A model generated the notes under the pieces. That model did not search any database. It saw only the letters and a program-made list of their open reading frames with translations, and was not told where the DNA came from. A DNA stretch of 64,000 nucleotides from Melghirimyces profundicolus (GTDB taxonomy: Bacteria; Bacillota; Bacilli; Thermoactinomycetales; DSM-45169). The position numbers and the translations under genes are program-made. Shown here in pieces: positions 38,736-46,981 of this stretch (the stretch's first letter is position 1; every line of letters starts with the position of its first letter). Where the stretch lies: positions 1 to 64,000 of the forward strand of contig NZ_QBKR01000004.1 in NCBI RefSeq assembly GCF_003054245.1, given 5' to 3'.

Positions 38736-39656
38736 GTGTCCCGCCGACCCCCGATCCATCCGTATCTGGCATTGGGAATCGGAATTGTCTTTATCTCTTT
38801 TTCCGCGATTCTGGTGAAGAGTTCAAGCGCTCCTTCGACCGTCATCGCCGCTTGGCGTCTCCTTTTGGCCACCGGTCTGATGTTGCCGGTGTGGTGGTGG
38901 AAACACCGGAGCGAGATCGGCTCCATCAAAGGAAGAGATTGGGGACTGGCCTTTCTTTCCGGGGTGTTCCTCGCTCTCCACTTCGCCCTCTGGTTCGCTT
39001 CCCTTTCCTATACCAGCGTGGCCAGTTCCGTGGTGTTGGTCACCTTGCAACCGGTCTTCGCCTTCGCCGGGGCTTATCTCCTGTTCGGGGAACGGATCCG
39101 GACCGCGGCTCTGACAGGAGCAGGGATCGCCGTCACAGGCGGGATGATCCTGGGGTGGGGGGATATCGCCCTGGGAGGCACCGCCTTCTTCGGCGACCTT
39201 CTCGCCTTATCCGGTGCCGCCATGGTGACGGCTTACTGGCTGGCCGGACAGCACCTCAGAAAAAAGCTCTCCCTGATGACTTACACCACCATTGTCTACG
39301 GAACGGCCGGACTTCTGCTGGCGGCCGCCTGCCTGGCCATGGGCGCCCCCCTCTTGGCCCACCCACTCCGGGACTGGACCCTCTTTCTCCTCTTGGCCTT
39401 GTTTCCCACCCTTCTGGGCCACAGCCTGCTCAACTGGGTGATCCGGTGGGTGCCGGCCACGACCGTTTCGGTCAGTATTCTGGGGGAGCCGGTGGGTGCC
39501 TCGATCCTGGCCTGGTTCCTCTTCAAAGAACAGCCGGGTGCTCTCCAATGGACGGGCGGCCTCTTGATCATGGCGGGGGTGTACGGCTTCCTTCGGTACA
39601 AGGAAGCTCCGACACGGGAAAACCCGGCTCGGAGGAGCCGGGCGTTGGAGCGGTGA
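38736..39656 (+). CDS. EamA/DMT-family transporter
   Basis: 306 residues from a GTG at 38736 with AAAGGAGGT upstream (MSRRPPIHPYLALGIG). Ten hydrophobic segments form two EamA repeats. AAWRLLLATG is in the first. AWFLFKEQPGALQWTGGLLI near the end is the repeat-2 signature. Drug/metabolite exporters of this family move amino acids or other small metabolites; the substrate cannot be told. Single gene with a CCCGGCTC/GAGCCGGG hairpin inside its last codons. Confidence 0.85.
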   Translation: MSRRPPIHPYLALGIGIVFISFSAILVKSSSAPSTVIAAWRLLLATGLMLPVWWWKHRSEIGSIKGRDWGLAFLSGVFLALHFALWFASLSYTSVASSVVLVTLQPVFAFAGAYLLFGERIRTAALTGAGIAVTGGMILGWGDIALGGTAFFGDLLALSGAAMVTAYWLAGQHLRKKLSLMTYTTIVYGTAGLLLAAACLAMGAPLLAHPLRDWTLFLLLALFPTLLGHSLLNWVIRWVPATTVSVSILGEPVGASILAWFLFKEQPGALQWTGGLLIMAGVYGFLRYKEAPTRENPARRSRALER

Positions 39657-39742
39657 CCCCGGGGGGACGATAAAAAACGTCCATGCAATGGTTGATAGGA
39701 GTCTGAGATCCGTGCAACGAGGGATGTTGTGAATATCGGTTA

Positions 39743-39858
39743 ATGGACCGGTTTTGCCACGCTCCGGCTGTTACCTTGATCGCATCACTCCCCGGTCTCG
39801 CTCTGTACTCAGGGGACGAGTCTCACCTGGATTACTCCGCTTCCGGTGCCACTTGGCA
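39743..39858 (-). repeat. Interspersed palindromic repeat, copy C (diverged)
   Basis: On the minus strand CCAGGTGAGACTCGT, CTGAGTAC, AGAGCGAGACCGGGGAGTG and further on AGCCGGAGCG align with the unit of copy A and the copies at 41.5 and 61.7 kb, with many substitutions. Confidence 0.55.
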
Positions 39859-39983
39859 GTCCACGCCCCCCATACTCAATCCTGGATAATCAACAGTCCT
39901 GCGTGTTAAATCTACCGTGCAAAAGGATCTGTTCCTTGCTAAAAAAGCCTTTGCCTGAAGCAAAGTCCAGCCCCTCATTTCCG

Positions 39984-40052
39984 ATGACAGCCATCACGCA
40001 GAACCTAAAGCGGATGGCTCATTTTCTTCACCGTTTATTTGTAACTCCCACT
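39984..40052 (+). pseudogene. Possible transposase C-terminal fragment
   Basis: MTAITQNLKRMAHFLHRLF resembles the last residues of IS1182/IS4-type transposases (TAxxQNLKRxxxxL). Only about 20 residues fit and nothing upstream continues the similarity, so this is a weak call. Confidence 0.3.
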
Positions 40053-40191
40053 TGTTTGGAGAGTTCTTCTTTGCCGAAGATTCAGATCCATGATGCGATT
40101 TCAGGTTTGGGATGTATGGGGTCAACAGTTCGATGTAATATAATACCTGAGAAGGATTCCTGACAAAACCGACTGTAAGGAGGGAAAACCG

Positions 40192-40719
40192 ATGAGGAAA
40201 CCGGCTTTGTTTTTAGTCGTTCTGGCTTTTGTGGTATCAGGATGGATCTGGAAACAAGCCGCCATTCCCAAAGATATCAACGGGGATCACGCCATGGAAA
40301 TAGACCGGTTTCGTGAAGAGTTCAACAGAGAGCTCCGAAAACGCGAACTGGCGAAATACGAGTTAAGAGACGGAGATGTACGGAACGGGGAAAGAAAAGG
40401 GGGCCTCCGGTATAAAATTATCCAATGGAACGAAGCCGGAAAGCAATTATTGCTCATTTATGATTCCGACAGACGATTGAAGTCGGTTTCCCTCTTCGGG
40501 GAGAGTGACCGGTTGGAAAAGGAATCGGAGATGTATCAGCTTTCCCGAACCCTGGTGAAGACCGTCTCTCCCCAACTGAAAAAAGAAGACCGGGATACCC
40601 TGTTTGATGACCTGGGTCTTGTTGATACCACGTTGAGTGAGGAAGGAAAAGTAAATCTCGGAGAAAGGAAATATCTCTTCAAAACGGACCCGGTTTTTTC
40701 TTTCATCGTCAATTTATAA
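40192..40719 (+). CDS. Hypothetical membrane-anchored or secreted protein
   Basis: 175 residues. The ribosome-binding site AAGGAGGGAAAA is strong. The N-terminus MRKPALFLVVLAFVVSGWIW is a signal peptide or anchor without a lipobox. The rest is charged and hydrophilic, with a Lys/Arg/Glu-rich helix (REEFNRELRKRELAKYELRD) and a beta-rich centre (YKIIQWNEAGKQLLLIYDSD). I do not recognise the family. Base composition is lower in GC than the neighbours. Confidence 0.7.
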   Translation: MRKPALFLVVLAFVVSGWIWKQAAIPKDINGDHAMEIDRFREEFNRELRKRELAKYELRDGDVRNGERKGGLRYKIIQWNEAGKQLLLIYDSDRRLKSVSLFGESDRLEKESEMYQLSRTLVKTVSPQLKKEDRDTLFDDLGLVDTTLSEEGKVNLGERKYLFKTDPVFSFIVNL

Positions 40720-40897
40720 GCGTTCACCTTTTCCGGAAATGGACAAACCTGATTGTGAAACAACAAACCTGAACAGGCCGGCGGATCCATGGCATTTACA
40801 TCCCTCGCAACTGCTAAAAATCTTATAAATGGTTTATAGTCCTCCTTAAACCGATCCTTAAGTTATACAATATCTTAGACCAAAAACAGATAATTCT

Positions 40898-41213
40898 TCA
40901 CACCCTTTCGTCAAGCGTCTCTTTAAGACGGGCTGATTGCCATAAGGGAACATAGATAACATTGAGCAAGCCGATAAAAGCTGGTATAAGAATGATTATA
41001 AAAAACATCAATCGCCAATCCACCCGTTGCCCATGCTGGGATTTCAAGAACTCTTCTGTATCTCTCCAATCCCTTTTTCCAAGCCCATTTACCTTTGGCG
41101 CCTAATATAAAAAGAACAACGATCCTGCAAATCGGGCTTAGTACCAACAATGAAACATAACACGATGAGGAACTCCCCAAATGAAAGTCAAGAAAAACGC
41201 TCCCCAGTTCCAT
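40898..41213 (-). pseudogene. Frameshifted small membrane protein
   Basis: One frame gives MELGSVFLDFHLG and LLVLSPICRIVVLFILGA (a membrane helix). Near 41100 protein-like sequence moves to another frame: GLGKRDWRDTEEFLKSQHGQ, RVDWRLMFFIIILIPAFIGL (second helix), then VPLWQSARLKETLDERV and a stop at 40898. Joined, they make a protein of about 100 residues with two helices. Family not recognised. Confidence 0.5.
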
Positions 41214-41290
41214 TTATTAATTTTTTCGGAGTATTTATTTAATGCATAATAAACAACCACCTATCTTATAAATTTTGGTTAAAATAAATG

Positions 41291-41348
41291 AGCAGCGCCG
41301 TCTTTCGTTGCTTTGCAACGGGTTCCCAAAAATTGTGACGGCGCTACT
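41291..41348. repeat. Isolated imperfect palindrome
   Basis: AGCGCCGTC (41294-41302) pairs with GACGGCGCT (41337-41345). A smaller CGTTGC/GCAACG hairpin is nested inside. It has no T-run, so it is not a standard terminator. Function unknown. Confidence 0.45.
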
Positions 41349-41474
41349 CTACCTACACCCTACAACACATTCGCTCTAAAATAAACAGGCCAAAGGAAAA
41401 AAGCACCTGATTTGGGTCTGAACTCGCAATGAAAACAAGTTTTGAATGTGAACCTACCTATCACTAGAAGCGTT

Positions 41475-41745
41475 CTCAGAAGAAGGGAAGCGTTTACCCG
41501 AAACAGCGACTTTGCTGTCCTGCCCGGCGGAGAATCAGCCAGCAAGGGCGTTCAGGGGCAAAAACTTTTCTGTGTTGCATCCGCAGGCGTTTGCCCCTGC
41601 CCGCAACAGGAAGATTCGGAGTAGACAGTGCATATATCCCTGCCAGACAGCATAGCGCGACCGGGAGTGAAGCGACCCCAGGCGCGACTTGTGCTCTGTG
41701 AGTGCAACCGGAGCGGCTTCGGGTAAATGCCGGACTATGCGGGGA
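41475..41745 (+). repeat. Interspersed palindromic repeat, copy D (near full length)
   Basis: Runs from CTCAGAAGAAGGGAAGCG to GGGTAAATGCCGG. Shares with the 61.7-kb copy CTGCCCGGCGGAGAATCAGCC, TTCAGGGGCAAAA, TTTGCCCCTG, GACAGCATAG and GCGACTTGTGCTCTGTGAGTGC. Its ends are complementary (GCGTTTACCCGAA with TTCGGGTAAATGC), so the whole element can fold on itself. Confidence 0.8.
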
Positions 41746-41790
41746 TTAAAATCATGCGCCACGCCAAGCGAGGTGAAAGTGAGGTTGGGT

Positions 41791-41819
41791 AAAAATAAAG
41801 ACGTACCATAAGGCACGTC
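41791..41819 (-). terminator. Terminator of the WGxxGxxG gene
   Basis: GGACGTGCC/GGTACGTC stem followed by TTTATTTTT on the minus strand. Confidence 0.7.
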
Positions 41820-41836
41820 CCAATGTTGTAACTTAT

Positions 41837-42088
41837 TTATTTGTTCCTGTCATCTCGTCGACGAAGACCTAACAACCCAAGCAAACCTGCCAACCCGACC
41901 CAACCCCAGTCATTGTCATCTTCATCTGCTGTGGTGTTGGCAACAGGGCGCATATTGTTACCCATATCATCATCGTTGTTTACAAAAAATGCTTGCTTTG
42001 AATAGGCTTCATGATAATTTGACGCAAAGGCAGGAGTGGACACCCCAATAAGTGTGAAGGCTACCAGAAATAAAATAAACCTTTTCAT
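41837..42088 (-). CDS. WGxxGxxG-CTERM small exported protein
   Basis: 83 residues: signal peptide (MKRFILFLVAFTLIGVSTPA-FAS), an acidic Asn/Asp spacer (DDDMGNNMRPV, ADEDDNDW), then the C-terminal sorting-like tail WGWVGLAGLLGLLGLRRRDD: WGxxGxxG, hydrophobic helix, basic end. This matches the WGxxGxxG-CTERM proteins of Bacillota, a MYXO-CTERM-like surface-sorting signal of unknown partner protease. Start ATG; own terminator. Confidence 0.85.
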   Translation of the reverse strand: MKRFILFLVAFTLIGVSTPAFASNYHEAYSKQAFFVNNDDDMGNNMRPVANTTADEDDNDWGWVGLAGLLGLLGLRRRDDRNK

Positions 42089-42231
42089 CTATTCTCAATC
42101 CCTTCATTCGATTTCTGCCCCTAATATGCCACATTGATCGAGACAATTATTCACTTTCAATCATATTTCCACACCTCATGGGCCAAGATAAAAACATGGA
42201 TAACCTTATCAATACCATTAGGAGGTACTTC

Positions 42232-42747
42232 ATGGGCGTAATGAGTGGAAATCCAGCGAATGAACCGATGCATTATGGGGAGGTCTTTGCCGCTTGGAGT
42301 TACTTGGCCGCGAGTAAAGGAAAAGTGGCGGGATATCAAACCATGTTGAATCACACAGGGGACGAAGATCTCCGGAATTTTATTGAGGACATGATTAAAA
42401 CTGGAAAACAAGAGGAGGAACAGATCGAGCGACTCCTGAAAGAAAATGGAGTTGGACTTCCTCCGGCACCTCCGGAACGTCCAGTAGCCAATTTGGAGAG
42501 TATTCCGGTTGGTGCTCGGTTTAATGACCCCGAGATTGCGGCTTCTATTGCCCGGGACATTACTACCGGGATGGTGGCTTGCAGTCAAGCGATGGGGCAA
42601 TCTATTCGGGAGGATATCGGGATGATGTTTGGGCAGTTCCATGCCAAGAGGGCCATGTCAGGTGCTACACTCCTTCGAATGCAAAAGGAAAAAGGTTGGT
42701 TGGTTCCTCCCCCTCTGCACATTCAGGAACCAGTTGAAGCCCATTAA
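42232..42747 (+). CDS. DUF3231 family protein (ferritin-like fold)
   Basis: 171 residues from ATG 42232, six bases after AGGAGG; the earlier ATG at 42178 has no such site. MHYGEVFAAWSYLAASKGKV, AGYQTMLNHTGDEDLRNFIE and a helical second half match DUF3231, a family related to CotF-type spore proteins and common in spore-formers. Full members often have two copies of the domain (about 330 residues). This one has a single copy plus a tail ending IQEPVEAH. Role unknown, with a sporulation link inferred. Confidence 0.8.
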   Translation: MGVMSGNPANEPMHYGEVFAAWSYLAASKGKVAGYQTMLNHTGDEDLRNFIEDMIKTGKQEEEQIERLLKENGVGLPPAPPERPVANLESIPVGARFNDPEIAASIARDITTGMVACSQAMGQSIREDIGMMFGQFHAKRAMSGATLLRMQKEKGWLVPPPLHIQEPVEAH

Positions 42748-42760
42748 CAAAAAAGACTGT

Positions 42761-42789
42761 GGACCCTTCAAGATTGAGGGGTCCTTTTT
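42761..42789 (+). terminator. Terminator of the DUF3231 gene
   Basis: GGACCC/GGGTCC stem with an 11-base loop followed by T5. Confidence 0.75.
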
Positions 42790-43230
42790 ATTGTCTATAG
42801 GAGGTGATGGGATGGGCGGCCCGATATACCTTCAACTTTGGAAACTTCCATTCAAACGGAAATAGAAGAGCCAAAAAAGCCATAAACACATAATCAAAGC
42901 CATAAGGAATCTGTTTTGGTGGGTTCCACCATCCAAACCCCATCCCCGCGAACCACACAAAACGTTCATGGCTCTCTAAGCCGCAACCCCAGGATGAAAA
43001 TGTATGATCCGTGGTTTCCATCGTCCATCCTGCTAATACCATAGGCAGCGAACGAACTACGTGGTTTAATGGTGGTTCGACCCTGGACACAAAACTGTAT
43101 GGAATCGCTTCGTTGCACAACCCCATGTTGACACCGCTGGGCACATTTTGCGGTGATCACGGACAGAAAAATGATTCATTCGAGCGAGATTCTCCTGTCT
43201 GTGGACTTCTAATACAGGAAGGGATGGACA
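42790..43230 (+). other. Gene-free flank of the IS110 element
   Basis: About 440 bases. The last 200 or so are the expected place of the IS110 left end, which in this family encodes a noncoding bridge RNA. I cannot set the outer boundary because these elements lack terminal inverted repeats. A minus-strand frame across 42788-43144 is not convincing. Confidence 0.4.
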
Positions 43231-44252
43231 ATGGACACTCTCATTACCCATGGAGCCGGCATGGATGTCCACCAAAAGGAGATCGTGGTCTGTGTCATTA
43301 CAGGTCCCGAAGGAGAAGAACCGCAGATCGAAACGCGGTCCTTTCCCACCATGACCCGGGATCTGTACGATCTGTTGCGTTGGTTGGAGTCCAAGGAAGT
43401 GACCCATATCGCTATGGAAAGTACGGGGATCTACTGGAAACCCGTCTACAACATTTTCGGAGGGCTACTTCGAGATCATCCTGGCCAACGCCCAGCGGAT
43501 CAAAAATGTCCCCGGTCGAAAGACCGATGTCTCCGATGCGGAATGGATCGCACGCCTTTTACGCCACGGGCTCATCAAACCTCGCTTCGTTCCACCTCCG
43601 GATATCCGGGAACTTCGCGAGCTGACCCGGCTGCGGAAAAAATGGGTCGGTCATCTCACAGCGGAGAAAAACCGAATTCAAAAGGTTCTGGAGTGCTCCA
43701 ACATCAAGTTGGAAACCGTGATTTCCGATATTTTTGGTGTCTCCGGCCGCAACTTACTGGAACGCTTAGTGGAACAAGGGTATGTCGATGCCAATGAGAT
43801 TGAAGGTTGTGTAAAAGAGCCGGTAAAAAGAAAGTGACCAAGCTTTCCGAATCCCTCTTCGGTACCTTGAATGAGCATCAGATTTTCATGATCCGACATT
43901 CCTGGAACCATATCCGGTTTATTGAGGAATCGATTCAACAACTGGATCAACGAATCAGATCATTCAAACCATGCCAGGCATCAACCGAATCACGGCGGCT
44001 TCGATCATTGCAGAAATGGGAACCGATATGGAGCAATTTCCTTCAACGGCTCATTTCTCTTCCTGGGCGGGAGTATCCCCGGGCAACCACGAGAGCGCCG
44101 GTAAAAAAAGTACACGCACGATCCAGGGAAATCCCCACATCAAAACGGCCCTCTGTGAAGCCGCATGGGCCGCATCGCGATCACGGAAAACCCGACTGGC
44201 AGTGAAGTATTGGAAACTATCCGCACGAAGAGGAAAGAAAAATAGCGTTAAG
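43231..44252 (+). pseudogene. IS110-family transposase, frameshifted and 3'-truncated
   Basis: N-terminal DEDD/RuvC-like domain: GMDVHQKEIVVCVI, HIAMESTGIYWKPVYN, KTDVSDAEWIARLLRHGLI. After shifts near 43457, 43835 and 43970, the C-terminal domain continues as MPGINRITAASIIAEMGTD and FSSWAGVSPGNHESAGKKS, with the catalytic Ser of the NESAGK motif. The frame loses similarity after KLSARRGKK, so the last 40 or so residues are missing. Inactive as it stands. Confidence 0.85.
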
Positions 44253-44630
44253 GATCTCGATCTCCGCCCCATGATTCTCACTCTGATGTTATTTCGAACT
44301 TTGGTAGCTGTACACACTCCGTTAATCACTTGTGCCTGACCGCCAAAAATACGAGCAAATTCTCGACACAGGGGACTGATTGCCATACTACCTCCTCCTT
44401 CCTGATAAGCTATGAGCAAGCTATGAAGGGAAGAGGGGAGATGGCACCTCGTTTCTCCTGGAATATAGAAAATATACTGTTGACTATGATGGACCTCAAG
44501 CATTCATTCGGTCGGGGCAAACCAGTGCATCATTAATAACATCGATGGCAGCAATGACGTAGGTGAACACCAGTTAATCTCAGATCTTTACTTTCAACTA
44601 CTCAGGGTAATTGGTCATTTAATGACCCAA
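44253..44630. other. Stretch after the IS110 remnant
   Basis: A minus-strand frame starts at 44387 with a very good GGAGGAGGTAGT-ATG and reads MAISPLCREFARIFGGQAQV and INGVCTATKVRNNIRVRI before running into the IS. It may be the N-terminus of a gene interrupted by the element. No family recognised. The rest (44400-44630) shows nothing. Confidence 0.35.
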
Positions 44631-44988
44631 TCAAAACCCTTGAAATACGGGCTCACGCAGGTATCCCGTGTGAGTCCATTTTTTATATTTAACTTTGCAA
44701 TGGATTCTCGGCTCGACATGGACAAACCGTTGATCTTCCCGGATCTTCATCTGTTGCGCCACCTGATAGAAGGCTTTCCGTTCCCTTGGACCGATTCCGA
44801 GTTCCATTACTCCACCAGGGCGGTGCCGACCGTCTTCCTCCAAAGCGATCAACCAACCGGGTTCCTCTTTTCGATATCCCGTGATCACGACTTCCGCCTC
44901 TTGCCAATGGATCACCTTTTGCCATGCCCACGCGTTTCCCCGGGTGATACAGGGAGTCTTTCCGTTTCATCACGATTCCTTCTAACTA
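44631..44988 (-). pseudogene. ATP-dependent DNA ligase, C-terminal fragment
   Basis: LEGIVMKRKDSLYHPGKRV is the motif IV/V region of an ATP-dependent DNA ligase. After a one-base shift near 44935 the OB-fold follows: WQKVIHWQEAEVVITGYR, GWLIALEEDGRHRPGGVMEL and FVHVEPRIHCKVKYKKWT, ending LREPVFQGF. The nucleotidyltransferase half with the active-site lysine is absent, so this is a decayed remnant of an NHEJ-type (LigD/YkoU-like) or phage-like ligase. Confidence 0.8.
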
Positions 44989-45093
44989 TGCTTCACCGGT
45001 GGTCCGAAAAAGCCCGGTCCCGGTCCTTTTACAGCTTCTTGGACTACCCCTATTCCTCCCCAAAGAATTACTTTTAAACAAGAGGGATGAATC

Positions 45094-45118
45094 AAAAAAG
45101 AGAGGGGGTTCCCCTCTC
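45094..45118 (-). terminator. Terminator of the 45.2-kb membrane-protein gene
   Basis: GAGAGGGG/CCCCTCTC stem followed by T6 on the minus strand. Confidence 0.8.
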
Positions 45119-45198
45119 CTGCCCAACGGTGTTGAGTTTTTTCGTTAAAGGTAAGATCTTATTTTTAATACAGAGTATTATCTTCATTTGGCCCCTTT

Positions 45199-45777
45199 TT
45201 AATGTCCACCGTGAGAGGAACCGTGGTTCACTCCCGGAGGAAAGGGATGAAAATGGGAGGTAATCAGGAATCCCGCCACCAGCAAGAAATAGAAGAAGGG
45301 ATGGAAAAGAACGATTTCGAACCGGTTGGAAACGCGGCCGCTCCCGGACATGATTAAAAAGGCCATAAACAGGACTCCCCCCACCAACACGGAGGTCAGA
45401 TGAAACAGCAGAGTTCCGGACTCCGAAGGGATCATCACCGCCAGCATCGCCCCCATGGGCCCGCCCATCCAACCTGCCACCGTCCCCTCCAGCACCCCCC
45501 GCACCCCGCTTTTCCATCCGATGGCCCAGCCGGCGGCGGTCCCCGCCGCAAATCCGGTCAAAGCGGCCGGGAAAAAAGAGATTCCCATCGCAACCGGAAG
45601 ATAAACCCCGATCCCCGTCCCCACCGCAGTCCCCGTCGACATGGAACAGACCATCCCGTCCCGGGAGAAAGCCCCCCCGCCTCCGATCGACAACCGGATC
45701 AACCACAGCACCAGAAGAACGCCGCTCACCCACCAACCCGCCATCGCAACGGACACCTTCCCACCTCCCTGTCCCAT
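45199..45777 (-). CDS. Hypothetical multispan membrane protein
   Basis: 192 residues with five or six hydrophobic segments and a Gly-rich middle (GTAVGTGIGVYLPVAMGI, GFAAGTAAGWAIGWKSG, GWMGGPMGAMLAVMIPS), ending in a His-rich tail HGSSHGGH that could bind metal. The repeated GxxxG pattern suggests close helix packing. I do not recognise a family. An internal GTG (MSVAMAGWW) is a possible later start. It has its own terminator. Confidence 0.65.
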   Translation of the reverse strand: MGQGGGKVSVAMAGWWVSGVLLVLWLIRLSIGGGGAFSRDGMVCSMSTGTAVGTGIGVYLPVAMGISFFPAALTGFAAGTAAGWAIGWKSGVRGVLEGTVAGWMGGPMGAMLAVMIPSESGTLLFHLTSVLVGGVLFMAFLIMSGSGRVSNRFEIVLFHPFFYFLLVAGFLITSHFHPFPPGVNHGSSHGGH

Positions 45778-45811
45778 GTATATGACTGCCTTCTTGCAGG
45801 AAGAAGAAAAA

Positions 45812-45834
45812 AGAAAAAAGACCCTTCCGGGTCC
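45812..45834 (-). terminator. Terminator of the methyltransferase gene
   Basis: GGACCC-GGAA-GGGTC stem followed by T6 on the minus strand. Confidence 0.7.
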
Positions 45835-45890
45835 TTGAACTCAGTGTCCCCCGTGACCTCGCCCTCTGCACCATTACGGGCTAATCTTCA

Positions 45891-46559
45891 TTACTTACCG
45901 GAGCCTTCCTCTGTATATTCATCAGCATTTCCGGCGTTCTCTCCTCCGGCGACCGTCTTGACCGGGTGCGCCCGGATCAGAGATACCATTCCCAGCCACC
46001 TGCGCTCCACCCGTTCCACCTTAAGTTGCCGGTTCACCAGCCGGAGGATGTCCCGGTTCTGGTGACATCCCACCCAGCGGTAATTCAGCGGATCGATCCA
46101 TTCCTGAAGACGGGCCACCGGCTTTTTTGAACTGAGCCCGTGCTCCAACAGCAAAATTTTCCCCTCCGGCCGGCACCAGGAGGCGAAGGAGCGCAGCACA
46201 CGGCCCGGGTCTTCGTAACCGCAGAGGGACAAAGTGGAAACGATGGTGTCAAAGGAGTTTTCCGGATAGGTCAGCGCCTCCACATCCGCCTCCAACAACT
46301 CCACCTTCAAATCCACTTCCGAGGCCGCCTCTTTTGCTTTTTCCAACATGGCCGGGCTGAAATCGACTCCCGTCACCTTCTTCACCCCGAGAGGATAATA
46401 AGCGAAGTTGGCTCCGGCACCCACGGCCACCTCCAGCACTTCCCCCCGGGCGTCGGCCAGAAGGCGACGCCGCCATGATGCCAAAATTCCTTTCTTTCTC
46501 ATCCGTTCATACCGGCTCGCCTGACGGTCAAAGATCTGCACCAGCTTCCGCCGCTCCAC
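45891..46559 (-). CDS. Class I SAM-dependent methyltransferase (UbiE/COQ5-like)
   Basis: 222 residues. Motif I VLEVAVGAGANFAYYP, motif post-I VTGVDFSPAMLEKAK, ADVEALTYPENSFDTIVSTL and LLLEHGLSS follow the UbiE-type methyltransferase order. A C-terminal NYRWVGCHQNRDILRLV block is common in phosphatidylethanolamine or quinone methyltransferase relatives. The acceptor substrate cannot be deduced. Single gene. Confidence 0.8.
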   Translation of the reverse strand: MERRKLVQIFDRQASRYERMRKKGILASWRRRLLADARGEVLEVAVGAGANFAYYPLGVKKVTGVDFSPAMLEKAKEAASEVDLKVELLEADVEALTYPENSFDTIVSTLSLCGYEDPGRVLRSFASWCRPEGKILLLEHGLSSKKPVARLQEWIDPLNYRWVGCHQNRDILRLVNRQLKVERVERRWLGMVSLIRAHPVKTVAGGENAGNADEYTEEGSGK

Positions 46560-46981
46560 TTCGCACTCTCCTTTTCATTTCATTAGTGTCCCAACGATGA
46601 GGGGGAATATTTTTCAACTCCTTCCACCTGCAAAAAAAGTTCCACAGAAAAAACGGCAGGAATCATGATGTCCCCCGCAGGGATACAGATTAACAAAAAC
46701 ATCTTGAAGAGTGTGGGTCCTGATGAGAAGTACACACAGCTTACCGTATGGGAATGAGTATCGCCCATGTTTTTTGGTTTCATATGGATGTTTGTTATGA
46801 ACTTGCGACAGCTGTTCTTCAAACCGTCTCTAAAAGGATTGGGGAAAATTGAGCGGGTTCTAAATTCAGCTGCCGAGGGACAGGGGGTACTCCTTACCTT
46901 CGGGGAACAAATTTTTTTAGGCACATGACCCGCTTTCTTACATATCCTGAAAGGGCCAACGAATCAGTGGAGGGAAGCATC
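46560..46981. other. Gene-free stretch before the superoxide dismutase gene
   Basis: About 420 bases of lower GC. A minus-strand 113-residue frame has no ribosome-binding site and no protein-like pattern. I see no RNA motif. Confidence 0.5.

Larger units (their letters stand above)
39657..40191 (+). other. 535-base gene-free stretch
   Basis: Holds a diverged repeat copy (39743-39858), a transposase-like tail (39984-40052) and a TATAAT near 40138 that may serve the next gene. A 105-residue frame across it has no ribosome-binding site and reads like noncoding sequence. Confidence 0.5.

Noticed and set aside
39846..40163. 105-residue plus-strand frame
   Set aside because: No ribosome-binding site. 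Only about 20 residues resemble a transposase tail; the rest looks random.
42788..43144. 118-residue minus-strand frame with a Trp-rich middle
   Set aside because: Lies across the expected IS110 left end, has no good start, and no family is recognisable.
46583..46924. 113-residue minus-strand frame
   Set aside because: No start site, Pro/Ser/Cys-rich random-looking product in an AT-richer spacer.
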